A stretch of 64,000 bases of DNA, taken from assembly GCA_046294495.1 (NCBI GenBank), contig JBKBKV010000002.1, positions 1 through 64,000 on the forward strand, in the 5' to 3' direction. Below the pieces are notes generated by a model. It searched no databases, had not been told where the DNA came from, and worked only from the letters and a program-made list of their open reading frames with translations. The position numbers and the translations under genes are program-made. The DNA is from HRBIN23 sp046294495. Lineage in GTDB: Bacteria; Chloroflexota; Dehalococcoidia; Lucifugimonadales; HRBIN23. Positions 33,814-43,870 of the stretch are shown here, piece by piece. Within the stretch, counting starts at the first letter, position 1. Each line of letters opens with the position of its first letter.

Positions 33814-35310
33814 ATGACGAGCATCCTATCCCCCTCTTTCCCAGTTGCCCTATCTATTGATTTAGGAACCAGCGCTGTGAAGGCCCTTTTGGTAGACCCC
33901 AGGGGGCAGGTGCGCGCGCAAAGCAGTAGACCCACCCCCATTATCACTCCGCGTCAAGTTGCCCCCTTGGGGCGCGAGATGCGTCCTCACCAGGTCTTGA
34001 GGGCTGTCCAGCAAGCCGCTCGGGCAGTGCTACTTCAATGGCCCTCCGCCCAGGTGGCGGTGGTGGCGCTGACCAGTATGCGCCAGGGTATAGCCCTGCT
34101 GGACAGGGATGGCAGAGAGGTCTACCTGGGGCCAAACATTGATTTGCGTGCCGTGTTTGAAGGAGGCGCACTGGACGAAGCGTATGGGGATATCATTTAC
34201 CGAACTACAGGCCACCTCCCTTCCTTGTTTTTCCCCTGGAGTCGTCTGCTGTGGCTACGCAAACACCATCCCAGGGCATACGAGCGCGGCGCCACGCTTC
34301 TGACGGTCGCCGACTGGCTTGCCTACCATCTGACTGGGATAATGGGGGTGGAGGTAGCCCTGGCTGGGGAGGCTGGCCTTCTGGACATAGGGGAGCGTCG
34401 GTGGGCCACAGCCCTGGCACGGACTCTTGGGCTGCGAGATGACTGGTTCCCTCCCCTTGCGCAGGCGTCGGCAGTGCGTGGGGGGCTGAACAAGGAGGGG
34501 GCGTCTCTTCTGGGGCTTCCGGAGGGCACGCCAGTGGTAGTGGCTGGCCCGGACACCCAGTGTGCCCTGCTAGCGGCCGGTGCGTGCCAGGCATGGCAGT
34601 TGGGGGTTGTGTTGGGGTGGAGCACAGCGGTGCAACTGCTCACCCCTTCTCCCCGCTTTGGTATTGTGCCCCGCACCTGGGTAGGCACTTTCCCTGACGG
34701 GGTGCTGTGGACAGCCGAGGCCAACGCCGGCGACGGCGGACGTGCCCTTCAATGGGTGGTGGAGACCCTCTACGGCAAGGGGGCACAGGCGTGGGTGCGC
34801 TTGGCCCGTGATGTAGAAAGGGTGGAGGCGGGAAGCGATGGGGTGCGCGCCTTTCTTGGCCCCGACGCTTTAGACCTCTCCCACCCCGGAGTGCGTCTAG
34901 GGGGGTGGCTCCTGCCGGTGCCCCTGTCGTTTAGCCCTTTGGGACGCGGGCACCTGGCCCGGGCCACCCTTGAGAACCTCGCCTTTGCAGTGCGTGCCTG
35001 TGTGGAACTCCTAGAAGAGGTGGCAGGAGACAAGGTCAAGGGGGTGCATCTGGCGGGCGGCTTGCTACGCCTGCCTTCGCTAGCCCCTATTCTGGCTTCG
35101 GTGCTGGGAAAAGTGGTGGAGGTCGCTCCACATCCTTCAGCCTCTGCCCTGGGGGCCGCCCTGGTGGCTCTACGCAACCTGGGCGTATCGCAGGAGCCAC
35201 TGCCCCTGGATACCTGTGTCCCGCGCCCAGAGTGGGTTATGCTTTACGCAGACCTTTACCAAGCGTGGCGCAAGGGGGAGCAGGGGCTAGGGGCGATAGG
35301 CTTGGGGTAG
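33814..35310 (+). CDS. FGGY family carbohydrate kinase (xylulokinase-like)
   Basis: 498 residues of the hexokinase/Hsp70/actin fold. N-terminal SIDLGTSAVKALLVD (about 14-28) is the phosphate-1 loop, TSMRQGIALLD follows, and C-terminal GVHLAGGLLRLPSLAPILAS with ASALGAALVA are FGGY elements. Phosphorylates a sugar or polyol; which one is unknown. The ATG at 33814 has CAGGAG before it; an upstream in-frame ATG-like start at 33739 lacks one. The last 24 bases overlap the convergent phosphatase. Confidence 0.85.
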   Translation: MTSILSPSFPVALSIDLGTSAVKALLVDPRGQVRAQSSRPTPIITPRQVAPLGREMRPHQVLRAVQQAARAVLLQWPSAQVAVVALTSMRQGIALLDRDGREVYLGPNIDLRAVFEGGALDEAYGDIIYRTTGHLPSLFFPWSRLLWLRKHHPRAYERGATLLTVADWLAYHLTGIMGVEVALAGEAGLLDIGERRWATALARTLGLRDDWFPPLAQASAVRGGLNKEGASLLGLPEGTPVVVAGPDTQCALLAAGACQAWQLGVVLGWSTAVQLLTPSPRFGIVPRTWVGTFPDGVLWTAEANAGDGGRALQWVVETLYGKGAQAWVRLARDVERVEAGSDGVRAFLGPDALDLSHPGVRLGGWLLPVPLSFSPLGRGHLARATLENLAFAVRACVELLEEVAGDKVKGVHLAGGLLRLPSLAPILASVLGKVVEVAPHPSASALGAALVALRNLGVSQEPLPLDTCVPRPEWVMLYADLYQAWRKGEQGLGAIGLG

Positions 35311-35715
35311 GGGGGTGCTCCCGGCGAAGTAGGCCCGCAGGGAGGCCAGGATAGCCAACCTAGGCTGGGCGATGGGATGAAGGCGCTGGACCTCCTGCCA
35401 GGCCTCCTCCACAGTTTGGCCCTCTGCATCGCAGAGGATTGCAATGGCCGCCGCAGGGCTACGGCTTACCCCCAATACACATTGCACAACCAGGGGTCGC
35501 CCCTCCTGGCGGTGATGGCGGGCAAAGGCCAGGATGCGCTCCACATACTCAACGGGCCAGGGCAGGCCATCTCCTATAGGGAGGTGGAGGGTGTAGAGCC
35601 CTGGGGAAGGTCTCCCTTCGTGAAGGTCCAGGCACGCCCAAGTAAGGGGGATTTCTCCGTCTTGCGGGAGGCCGTAGGCTATGTAAAGCCAGGGTCGGAT
35701 GCGGCGCAAGGGCAT
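35287..35715 (-). CDS. Dual-specificity protein phosphatase-like protein
   Basis: 142 residues. Active-site loop QCVLGVSRSPA with Cys79 and Arg85 (C-x5-R), and Asp49 in LPIGDGLPW as the general acid. Such small phosphatases act on phospho-Tyr/Ser/Thr or other phosphorylated ligands. Convergent with, and overlapping, the FGGY kinase gene by 24 bases. Confidence 0.85.
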   Translation of the reverse strand: MPLRRIRPWLYIAYGLPQDGEIPLTWACLDLHEGRPSPGLYTLHLPIGDGLPWPVEYVERILAFARHHRQEGRPLVVQCVLGVSRSPAAAIAILCDAEGQTVEEAWQEVQRLHPIAQPRLAILASLRAYFAGSTPLPQAYRP

Positions 35716-35810
35716 GTCCCTCCCAAGGTAGACACTGAGGCGGGATCCGTCAAGACCTCACCCTGAGCCCATGCTAGACTTATATGATGTGATAAGAACG
35801 AGGGGCACAC

Positions 35811-37094
35811 TTGGCAGATCGGGATCAACCCACGGGAACCTCTACCCTCAAAGACCTTCTCTGGTTGGCGGGGGTCAGCTTAGCGATGTTGCTGGCCCTT
35901 TTGCCTTTTAGCAGTTATGTGGCCGCTCTCCCAATTATTCGCCGGGAGTGGGGCCTTACCAATGCTGAGGCTGGGGCACTGTATTCGGCGTATTTGCTGG
36001 GGTTTGCCCTGGCCTCCCTCGTAGTAGTGCCATTGACCGACCGCTGGCCACCTCACAGGGTCTTCACCGCTTCTACAGTGGCTTCAGCCATCACCAACCT
36101 GCTTTTCCCCCTTCTTGCTTACGACTTCTGGACGGGGGTGCTTTTCCGCTTTGTGGCAGGATGGGCGCTAGTGGGGGTGTATGTGCCTGGCATCCGCCTG
36201 GTCTCCGCCCGCTTCTCCCACCAAGGGAGGGGAAGGGCGGTAGGGGCCTTTGTCAGCGCTTTCTACGCGGGCGGTAGCCTCTCCCTGGCGGTAATGGGGG
36301 CTTTGCTCCCTCTCCTGGGGTGGAGGGGTGCTTATCTGGCCACGGCCCTGCTTGGGGGGCTGGCCCTGCCGCTGGCTGTCCCTCTGGTAGGCTGGGGGAA
36401 GTGGGACGGTGGAGGCGGCGCGCCCCGGGGCGGGAGGCTGGACCTTCGGGTTCTGGGCCAGGTGGGCACCCTGCTCATTATCTTGGCCTATGCCATGCAC
36501 GCCTGGGAACTCTACATTGCGCGGGTGTGGCTCCCGCCCTTCCTGGCTCACCTCCTTCAGGGTCGGGGTAAAGGGCCAGAAGAGGCCGTCGCCCAGGGTG
36601 CCAGTCTGGCCAGCCTGATGCTGGCCGCTGGGGCTGTGGCCCCGTTTGTGGGGGGTGCACTTTCCGACCGCATCGGGCGGAGCCTGGGGGCGGCTGGCAT
36701 ATTCACCGTGAGTGGAACGGTCTCTTTCGTGTTGGGATGGCTGGCAGGGGTGCCTCTGCCTGCCCTGATAGTAGTAGGTGTGTTATATGGTTTTGCTACC
36801 GCCGCCGACTCGGCTATCTATTCTACAGCCATCACCGAAGAGGCGACGCCCCATCTCCTGGGTTCTACTATGGCCTTCCATACCTTTCTGGGTTTTGTTG
36901 CAGGGTTAGGTGCGCCCGTGGCTGCGGGGCGTGTGCTTGATGTGTTACCCGAAGTGGCACGCTGGGGCTTCGCCTTCGGCCTGGGAGGGGTAGGTGCACT
37001 GGTTGGCATCAGCGCTATGCTGGCTTTCCGCATATGGAAGGGGCGGAGGGCGGTCGCTCCCACCCTCTCTTGCCCGGCTGTTAAAGAGACCTGA
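35811..37094 (+). CDS. Major facilitator superfamily transporter
   Basis: 427 residues, twelve predicted membrane helices. The signature loop between helices 2 and 3 reads PLTDRWPPHRV, and its second-half copy is GALSDRIGRSLGA. Substrate unknown; a charged Glu/Arg pair and the following hydantoinase gene suggest a small organic anion or amide. TTG at 35811 was taken as start, behind CGAGGGG; a later start would cut the first cytosolic residues only. Confidence 0.85.
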   Translation: MADRDQPTGTSTLKDLLWLAGVSLAMLLALLPFSSYVAALPIIRREWGLTNAEAGALYSAYLLGFALASLVVVPLTDRWPPHRVFTASTVASAITNLLFPLLAYDFWTGVLFRFVAGWALVGVYVPGIRLVSARFSHQGRGRAVGAFVSAFYAGGSLSLAVMGALLPLLGWRGAYLATALLGGLALPLAVPLVGWGKWDGGGGAPRGGRLDLRVLGQVGTLLIILAYAMHAWELYIARVWLPPFLAHLLQGRGKGPEEAVAQGASLASLMLAAGAVAPFVGGALSDRIGRSLGAAGIFTVSGTVSFVLGWLAGVPLPALIVVGVLYGFATAADSAIYSTAITEEATPHLLGSTMAFHTFLGFVAGLGAPVAAGRVLDVLPEVARWGFAFGLGGVGALVGISAMLAFRIWKGRRAVAPTLSCPAVKET

Positions 37095-37109
37095 GGCGAG
37101 GATGGCGCT

Positions 37110-39116
37110 ATGCAGACGATTATCGGCGTAGATATTGGGGGGACCTTCACGGACTTCCTCCTCCTGCAAGGGCGGGGGATACGGGTGCACAAGGTGCCCT
37201 CTACTCCCCACGACCCCTCTTTGGCCCTTTTGCAGGGCCTTCGGGAGATGGGGATACGCCCCGGGGAGCCTGGGGTGCTGGTGGTGCACGGCTCTACGGT
37301 GGCCACCAATGCCCTATTGGAGCGCAAGGGTGCCTTGACTGCCCTTATCACCACGGCTGGCTTTGAGGACATCCTGGAAATCGGCAGGCAGAGCCGCCCT
37401 TCCCTCTATGACCTCAACCAGGAGCGCCCTGCGCCCCTTGTGCCCCGCCACCTGCGCTTCGGTGCCCCGGAGCGCCTGGACTTTCGCGGCAAACCTATTA
37501 TTCCCCTTACCCTGCACACTGCCCGCTCGCTGGCGGAGCAGGTCAAGGCTAGCGGTGCCGAAGCAGTAGCCATCTCCCTCCTTTTCTCCTTCCAGAACCC
37601 TTCCCATGAACTGCTCCTGAAGGATGCCCTGCAACAGGTGGCCCCCGGCCTTTTCCTTTCCGTGTCGTGCGAGGTGTTCCCCGAATACCGGGAGTATGAG
37701 CGCACCAGCACCGTTGCGGTGAACAGTTATGTAGGGCCAAAGATGGCTGGCTACCTGAGGGACTTGGGGGAGGTTCTGGGCAGACGCCTGCGCATTATGC
37801 AGTCCAACGGGGGAAGCATAGGGGCCGAGGCGGCGGCGTCCATCCCCGTGCGCACCATCCTCAGCGGGCCGGCTGGTGGTGTGGTGGGGGCCTTCGCCGT
37901 GGCTTCTCAGGCGGGTTTCCCTCAAGTCATTACTCTGGACATGGGTGGCACCTCCACTGATGTCTCCCTGTGCCCTGGGCGTATGCAGGAGACCACTGCC
38001 GCCGTGATTAGCGGGGTGCCCATTGCCGTGCCTCTCATTGACATCCATACGGTGGGGGCAGGGGGCGGCTCCATCGCCCGTGTGGACGCCGGGGGTGCGC
38101 TGAGGGTTGGCCCCGAGTCCGTAGGGGCAGACCCCGGCCCAGCGTGCTACGGGAAGGGCGACCAGGTGGCGGTTACTGATGCTAACCTCTACCTGGGCCG
38201 TCTGGACCCGCGTTGGTTCCTTGGGGGGCGTATGGCCCTGGATGTGGAGCGTTCCCGCTGGGCTTTGGGCCGTTTGGCCAGGGAGATGGGGACAGACCTG
38301 CTTGGGGCGGCTAGTGGGGTGGTGCGCGTGGTCAACGCCAATATGGAGAGGGCGTTGCGGGCTATCTCACTGGAGCGGGGCTACGACCCACGGCAGTTCA
38401 CCCTTCTGCCCTTCGGGGGGGCAGGCCCCCAGCATGCCTGTGACCTCGCCCAAGAACTGCGTATCCCCAGGGTGCTGGTGCCCCTTTTCCCCGGCGCCCT
38501 TTCAGCCTATGGGTGCGCCATCGCCGATGTAACAAAGGACTTTTCCAAGAGCCTGGTGCGCCCTCTGGAGGCCCTTGCCCTGGGCGAGTTGGCCCAGGTC
38601 TTTGAGAAGTTGGAAGGGCAGGGACGCCAGGACTTGCTGGATGAGGGCGTCCCTGAAGAGCGCATCACCTTTCAGCGGTTTCTGGATATGCGTTATGTGG
38701 GCCAGTCTTACGAGTTGACTGTCCCGTGCCCCCCATTAGACGCCTCTTTTTCTAGTGAGGCGGCTAGGCGGTTCCACCAGGCCCACGACCAACGCTTTGG
38801 CTACAGCGACCCTCGTGCCTCGGTAGAGGTGGTAAACATTCGCCTGAAGGCAGTGGGGCTGACGGACAAGCCCCACCAGGAAGCCCGATACGCCGAGGCT
38901 ACCCCCGCCCCCGAGGGCGCCATCTTGGACCGCAGGCCAGTAGCCTTTGAAGGGCAATGGTTAGAAACGCCTCTATTTGTGCGGGAGCGCCTTCAGCCGG
39001 GGCACACCTTTGCGGGGCCGGCCGTTGTTCTCCAGATGGATGCAACGACGGTGGTGCCACCAGGGTGGAAGGCGCGCGTGGATGGGTATGGGAACTTGGT
39101 GGTAGAGCGGGAGTAA
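37110..39116 (+). CDS. Hydantoinase/oxoprolinase A subunit (HyuA family)
   Basis: 668 residues of the ATP-dependent N-methylhydantoinase/5-oxoprolinase alpha family. N-terminal GVDIGGTFTDFLLL near 6-19, VHGSTVATNALLERKGA near 59-75, SGPAGGVVGA, TLDMGGTSTDVSLC with the metal site, and HTVGAGGGSIA. The usual partner HyuB is not next to it, so the enzyme may use a distant partner or act as an acetone carboxylase/acetophenone carboxylase-type subunit. Follows the MFS gene by 15 bases. Confidence 0.88.
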   Translation: MQTIIGVDIGGTFTDFLLLQGRGIRVHKVPSTPHDPSLALLQGLREMGIRPGEPGVLVVHGSTVATNALLERKGALTALITTAGFEDILEIGRQSRPSLYDLNQERPAPLVPRHLRFGAPERLDFRGKPIIPLTLHTARSLAEQVKASGAEAVAISLLFSFQNPSHELLLKDALQQVAPGLFLSVSCEVFPEYREYERTSTVAVNSYVGPKMAGYLRDLGEVLGRRLRIMQSNGGSIGAEAAASIPVRTILSGPAGGVVGAFAVASQAGFPQVITLDMGGTSTDVSLCPGRMQETTAAVISGVPIAVPLIDIHTVGAGGGSIARVDAGGALRVGPESVGADPGPACYGKGDQVAVTDANLYLGRLDPRWFLGGRMALDVERSRWALGRLAREMGTDLLGAASGVVRVVNANMERALRAISLERGYDPRQFTLLPFGGAGPQHACDLAQELRIPRVLVPLFPGALSAYGCAIADVTKDFSKSLVRPLEALALGELAQVFEKLEGQGRQDLLDEGVPEERITFQRFLDMRYVGQSYELTVPCPPLDASFSSEAARRFHQAHDQRFGYSDPRASVEVVNIRLKAVGLTDKPHQEARYAEATPAPEGAILDRRPVAFEGQWLETPLFVRERLQPGHTFAGPAVVLQMDATTVVPPGWKARVDGYGNLVVERE

Positions 39117-39202
39117 GGGTGGCTACAGGGGGCGGCTTGAAACGAACGGCAGGCCTTGGAGTTGGGCTTAGGCGAAGATGTCCACCGACAACTGGGTTTG
39201 GC

Positions 39203-40825
39203 TCATACCCGTCCCTCCACTATCACCAGTCCGCCCCGTCCCCTTGGGTCCGCCGCACCCGTGAGCCTTCCATCGGGTTCCCGTATAGCCAGGTGCACGA
39301 GGGCAAAGAGGGGGTCGTAACTGAAGGCACTCTTTGTGGGTGTCAAGCCACGGCGAACCAGGAAGTCCTTTACGGCGAAATAGAGCCGTGCCTCAATGTC
39401 TACTTGCTGACCTTCGCAATGGAGGCGCGGGGCTGAGACCGCTTCCATCGGCGTCATCCCGTAGTCTACGAGGTTCACGATTGTCTGGAGCACCCCCGTC
39501 AGGATGCGTGTCCCTCCGGGGGCACTGGCCACTGCCCAAGGTGCGTTGCCCTTCCACAAGAATACAGGGGCCATTCCAGTGATGCGTGCTTTCCCAGGGG
39601 CAATGGAGTTGGGATGGCCGGGAAACGGGTGAAAGGCCATCATAGCGTTGTTGAACATAAAGCCTAACCCCTCCACAACAACGCCCGAGGCCGGTGTTGA
39701 GAGGGTGTGGGTGATGGCGATGGCGGTGCCCTCTTCGTCGATGGCGGAGATGGTAGTGGTATGGGCGGGCTCGGGCGCCGGCGCTCCAGGCACCTCAAAA
39801 GGCACATTGCGCAGCACCTTCTCCCGCCATTGGGCGGCGTGTGCCTTGGAGAGGAAAAGGTCAATGGGCACAGGCTGGAAGTCGGGGTCGCCCAGGTGGA
39901 GCATCCTGTCCGCAAAAGAGGCTTTCTGGGCCAAGGCCATGCTCCAGGCATAGTTGGGGGATCCGAAGGGTAGGTCCCTGGGGTCAAACCCCTCCAAAAT
40001 GTTCAGGATCTCCATCACCTGCACTGGCGATGTGGGAGGTGGTGTGCCGCTGATGCGGATTCCCCGATAGGTGGACTCCACCGGCGGCTTCACTTTTACC
40101 TGGTAAGTCTTGAAGTCTTCCAGGGTCAGGAGGCCCCCGTTGCGGGCGAAGTCTTCTACGATCTTGTGAGCGATCCACCCCTCGTAAAAAACCTGAGGGC
40201 CGTGCTGGGCCACCTCCCGCAGGGTATTAGCATAGTCTGGGTTTCGGAACCACTCCCCGGCGGCGTAGAGGCGCCCGTCCTTAGTGAAGAGACGGGCCGA
40301 GGCCGAGGTGGAAGTGAGGATCTCCTGCATAGAAAGGACACCCTCTTGGGATGGGGGGCGACGCCACATTTGCGCCAGTTCGCCCGGAACAACGAAACCC
40401 TCCTCAGCCAGAGCGATGGCTGGCTCCACAACGGCCTTCCAAGGGAGTTTGCCGAAGCGCCGGTGGAGTTCCCAGAAGCCCGCCAAGTTGCCAGGGACGG
40501 TAACCGCCAGGTAGCCTACCTCGTTGATGTGTCCTTCCAGTTCCCAGAGGTCAAAGCGCAGGCGCCGCTTGACCTTGGAGGCCCACATGTCAGGAGTAGC
40601 CTTTAGGGGGGCACGCCCGCAGAAGTCCAGGGCCAGGTGCTGGCCCGAGGGGGCGTGGAAGACCAGGGCCACGCCCCACCCGCCCAGGGAGGTCATTTGT
40701 GGGTCCACGACCCCTTGGGCGAAGGCGACGGCCACTGCCGCGTCAACGGCGTTGCCCCCCTCGTGGAAGATGTGCCTGGCCACCTCGGCCGCTTCAACTT
40801 GTGGGGCGGCGATAACGCCTTTCAT
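39203..40825 (-). CDS. Gamma-glutamyltransferase-like Ntn hydrolase
   Basis: 540 residues, autoprocessed into two chains in the family. The nucleophile is predicted as Thr356 in HTTTISAIDEEG; GGNAVDAAVAVAFAQGVVDP and the MTSLGG loop near 44-49 are typical. No clear signal peptide, so it may be cytosolic, unlike the periplasmic E. coli enzyme. Substrates could be glutathione or other gamma-glutamyl or acyl compounds. The start overlaps the cupin stop by 4 bases. Confidence 0.85.
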   Translation of the reverse strand: MKGVIAAPQVEAAEVARHIFHEGGNAVDAAVAVAFAQGVVDPQMTSLGGWGVALVFHAPSGQHLALDFCGRAPLKATPDMWASKVKRRLRFDLWELEGHINEVGYLAVTVPGNLAGFWELHRRFGKLPWKAVVEPAIALAEEGFVVPGELAQMWRRPPSQEGVLSMQEILTSTSASARLFTKDGRLYAAGEWFRNPDYANTLREVAQHGPQVFYEGWIAHKIVEDFARNGGLLTLEDFKTYQVKVKPPVESTYRGIRISGTPPPTSPVQVMEILNILEGFDPRDLPFGSPNYAWSMALAQKASFADRMLHLGDPDFQPVPIDLFLSKAHAAQWREKVLRNVPFEVPGAPAPEPAHTTTISAIDEEGTAIAITHTLSTPASGVVVEGLGFMFNNAMMAFHPFPGHPNSIAPGKARITGMAPVFLWKGNAPWAVASAPGGTRILTGVLQTIVNLVDYGMTPMEAVSAPRLHCEGQQVDIEARLYFAVKDFLVRRGLTPTKSAFSYDPLFALVHLAIREPDGRLTGAADPRGRGGLVIVEGRV

Positions 40826-41184
40826 GGGTCTCCGTGCAACAACTGGCGTTGAGGATCGGTGGTGGGAAAGATGGCCAGGATGCGAGCAGGGGCGTCCCCC
40901 ACGTTGCGGAGTAGATGTTTTACCCCAGTGGGAGCCAGCACCGTGTGGCCCCCGCTGATGCGTTGGACGGCGTCTCCCAGGGTCGCCTCTATTTGGCCCT
41001 CTAGGATGACAATGGCCTCCTCATGTGTTGGATGGATGTGTAGGGGGATGAATGCCCCAGGGGCTAGTGTAATTTCGTTCACTGTTAGATGCTCTGCACC
41101 CACCTCTTTACGCACTATCCCTTTGCTGCAGACGCCTTTCCAAGGCTCCTGGCCAGGGCTATCGGCGTGTCGCAGGATGGGCAT
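40822..41184 (-). CDS. Single-domain cupin
   Basis: 120 residues, cupin motif 1 LHIHPTHEEAIVILEGQIE (about 48-66) with two His and Glu, motif 2 GGHTVLAPTGVKHLL (about 78-92). Substrate unknown. ATGA-type overlap with the gamma-glutamyltransferase gene means the two are likely translated together. Confidence 0.82.
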   Translation of the reverse strand: MPILRHADSPGQEPWKGVCSKGIVRKEVGAEHLTVNEITLAPGAFIPLHIHPTHEEAIVILEGQIEATLGDAVQRISGGHTVLAPTGVKHLLRNVGDAPARILAIFPTTDPQRQLLHGDP

Positions 41185-41245
41185 GCTCGCCTCCTTTTTA
41201 TCCGATTACGGGTATCATACCAGCGCCAGAAGCGCAACGGCAAGG

Positions 41246-42085
41246 TCAGGGTGCAACGGGCGGGTCGCTTGCGTGCTCTTTCGCCCACATCTCCGCCACA
41301 TCCTGGCACCGCAGGAAGGCCACTCCAGGGAAGGAGCGTATGTGGCGAATTAGGCGTTCCAGCAGGAGCAAACGCCCCGGCCTCCCTATGACCTGGGGGT
41401 GCATAGTGAGGCAGAAGGCGCGTCCCCAGCGGTAAGCCCCCTCAAAGCCCGATGCCCAGGTGTTGAACACCGCCTCGGGGCTTTGCATTGGCCCCCGAAT
41501 GTTGGCCGAAGGGACGAAAGCGAAGTAGGGGAAATCGTCCCACTCCCAGTGGACGGGGATCTCCACTAGGCTACGGCCCTCGCCCGCCTCTACCCAGTAG
41601 GGGGCATCGTCCCCCATAAGGCTGGAATCGTAAAGGAAGCCTCGGCTCGCTAGCAGGGGCAAAGAGCGTTCCGAGAGTTCCCACGATGGGGAGCGATACC
41701 CCGCCGGGCGCTGGCCTGTGAGGCGTTCTAGAATGGCTATCCCTCTGTCCAGCACGCCGACCTCTTCCTCCGGGGTGCAGGTGGCGGGCGGCTCGTGCAT
41801 GTATCCGTGGTGGCCCACCTCGTGGCCGCGCCGCACTATCTCCTTAACCAGGTGGGGGTGTGTCTCGGCCACAAAGCCCGGGATGAAGAAGGAGGCCTGA
41901 ATACCGAAGGTGTCAAGTAGGTCCAGGATGCGAGGGGTAGCCACCCTGGGGCCGTATTCCGCCATGGACATAAGAGATGGATAGGAGGCGAACTGGGGGT
42001 TGCGCCGTATCCAGGAGGACTTACCGTCCACATCAAAGGTTAGCATCACGACACAGCGGATACCCCCTGGCCAGATGCCTGCCAT
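41246..42085 (-). CDS. Polysaccharide deacetylase family protein (PuuE-like)
   Basis: 279 residues of the NodB/CE4 barrel. LTFDVDGK near 14-21 gives the catalytic and metal Asp; HEVGHHGYMHEPP near 89-101 gives the His pair; YRSPSWELS is the Arg motif. The wording is nearer to PuuE-type allantoinase relatives than to chitin deacetylases. No signal peptide, so probably cytosolic. The ATG at 42085 follows AGGAGG; an ATG at 42100 would include that site in the coding region. Close behind proS. Confidence 0.82.
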   Translation of the reverse strand: MAGIWPGGIRCVVMLTFDVDGKSSWIRRNPQFASYPSLMSMAEYGPRVATPRILDLLDTFGIQASFFIPGFVAETHPHLVKEIVRRGHEVGHHGYMHEPPATCTPEEEVGVLDRGIAILERLTGQRPAGYRSPSWELSERSLPLLASRGFLYDSSLMGDDAPYWVEAGEGRSLVEIPVHWEWDDFPYFAFVPSANIRGPMQSPEAVFNTWASGFEGAYRWGRAFCLTMHPQVIGRPGRLLLLERLIRHIRSFPGVAFLRCQDVAEMWAKEHASDPPVAP

Positions 42086-42096
42086 TCTGCCTCCTT

Positions 42097-43797
42097 TCAT
42101 GCAGAAGTAAGAGAGGAGCGCACCTTCTCCACAACCTGATCCAGGGGCACCATCTCCCCGTGGCGCGCCGTGCGCCTCTTCACCTCGGCGGCGCCCTGGC
42201 GCAGGGCACGGGGGCTTACCACCACCCGCACTGGGAATCCTAGCAGGTCGGCGTCATTGAACTTTACCCCAGCCGATTCCTGGCGGTCATCGTAGAGCAC
42301 TTCTATGCCGGCTTTTTGTAATACCTGGTAGATGTAGTCTGCCTGCTGGACCACCTGAGGGTCTTCCAGGTTCAGCCCCACAAGGTAGACCGAAAATGGC
42401 GCAACAGACGGGGGAAATATCATTCCGACCTCGTCGTGGTTGTGCTCCACAACGGCTGCCAGCAGGCGCCCGACGCCGATGCCATAGCATCCCATGATGA
42501 TGGGCCTCTGCTGTCCCTCCCGGTCCAGGTAGAAGGCCCCTAGGCGCTCGCTGAAGAAGATGCCCAGTTTGAAAACATGCCCCACCTCCACACCCCGTTC
42601 CGACCGGAGTGGTGCTCCACATTTGGGGCACCCGTGCTCTGCCTCGGCCAGGGCGATATCCGCCAGGATGTCGGCCTGGAAGTCACGGGGAAAGTTGGCA
42701 TTGCGCAGGTGGTAGTCGGGACGGTTCGCACCCACAACAAAGTTGCTCCCCATGCGGACCGAGTCGTCGGCTATGATGGGGATGCCCTTGAGGCCGATGG
42801 GGGAGGCGGAGCCGGCTACTAGCCCGGTCTGGAACACTTCGGTGTCGCTAGCCAGGCGAAGGTCGTTGGCTTTCAGCACCCGCTTCAGTTTTGTCTCGTT
42901 CACTTGTAAGTCGCCTCGGATGGCCACAAACACGATGCGCCCATCGGCGTTGTAGAAGACGGCCTTGAGGGTCTGGTGCTTGGGGATGCCCAAGAAGTTG
43001 GCCAGGTCTTCAATGGTCTTGATGCCGGGGGTGTGCACCTCCTCCAGAGGGAGAGGTGCGCTGGTAGGGACAGGAGGCTTGCGGCTTTGGGCACGCTCGG
43101 CGTTGGCGGCGTAGCCACACGCCCCACACAGGAGGATGGTGTCCTCCCCGATGGGTGTAGGGAGGATGAACTCGTGGGAGTCCTTCCCTCCTATGGCCCC
43201 GCTATCGGCCTCTACCATCACGGCAGGGACGCCGCACCGTTCGAAGATGTTGCGATAAGCCTGCACCATAGCCTGGTAGGAAGCCTCCAACCCATCCTCA
43301 TCGGCGTCAAAACTGTAAGCATCCTTCATTTCAAACTCGCGCACGCGGATCAGCCCTCCGCGGGGCCGAGGCTCGTCCCGGAACTTGGTCTGGATCTGGT
43401 AGAGGTTAAGGGGGAGGTCGCGGTAACTGCGCACGAAGGCGCGCACCAGCAGGGTGATGACCTCCTCGTGGGTGGGGGCCAGCACCATATCCCTCTCCCG
43501 GCGGTCTTTCAGACGAAAGAGGATAGGGCCAAAGGCTTCGGCCCGCCCCGTCTCCTGCCAAAGGTCCAATGGCTGGAGCGCAGGTAGTTTCACCTCCTGA
43601 GCGCCGGCGGCGTTCATCTCCTGGCGGATAATGGCCTCAATCTTCTGCAACGCGCGCAATGCCAGGGGCATATAAGCGTAGACCCCTGCAGCAAAGGGGC
43701 AAATCATGCCTGCCTTCAGCAAGAGGCGGTGGCTAGGGGTCTCCGCCTCGGCTGGGTCGGTGCGAAGGGTGCGGCCAAACAGTCGAGTGAAACGCAT
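42097..43797 (-). CDS. proS: Prolyl-tRNA synthetase, bacterial type with editing domain
   Basis: 566 residues, class II synthetase. Motif 2 region FRDEPRPRGGLIRVREFEMKDAY near 135-157 and motif 3 GCYGIGVGRLLAAV near 435-448. An INS/YbaK-type editing insertion lies at about 230-380 preceded by a CGACGY zinc-like pair. C-terminal anticodon-binding domain present. A GTGGC-TCTC-GCCAC hairpin (43812-43825) lies 15 bases before the ATG and may affect expression. Confidence 0.95.
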   Translation of the reverse strand: MRFTRLFGRTLRTDPAEAETPSHRLLLKAGMICPFAAGVYAYMPLALRALQKIEAIIRQEMNAAGAQEVKLPALQPLDLWQETGRAEAFGPILFRLKDRRERDMVLAPTHEEVITLLVRAFVRSYRDLPLNLYQIQTKFRDEPRPRGGLIRVREFEMKDAYSFDADEDGLEASYQAMVQAYRNIFERCGVPAVMVEADSGAIGGKDSHEFILPTPIGEDTILLCGACGYAANAERAQSRKPPVPTSAPLPLEEVHTPGIKTIEDLANFLGIPKHQTLKAVFYNADGRIVFVAIRGDLQVNETKLKRVLKANDLRLASDTEVFQTGLVAGSASPIGLKGIPIIADDSVRMGSNFVVGANRPDYHLRNANFPRDFQADILADIALAEAEHGCPKCGAPLRSERGVEVGHVFKLGIFFSERLGAFYLDREGQQRPIIMGCYGIGVGRLLAAVVEHNHDEVGMIFPPSVAPFSVYLVGLNLEDPQVVQQADYIYQVLQKAGIEVLYDDRQESAGVKFNDADLLGFPVRVVVSPRALRQGAAEVKRRTARHGEMVPLDQVVEKVRSSLTSA

Positions 43798-43870
43798 TGC
43801 CCTCTCCGCGAGTGGCTCTCGCCACCATGATACCCTGGGATGGCTCTTGAAAAGCCGGGCTGCTGTGTTT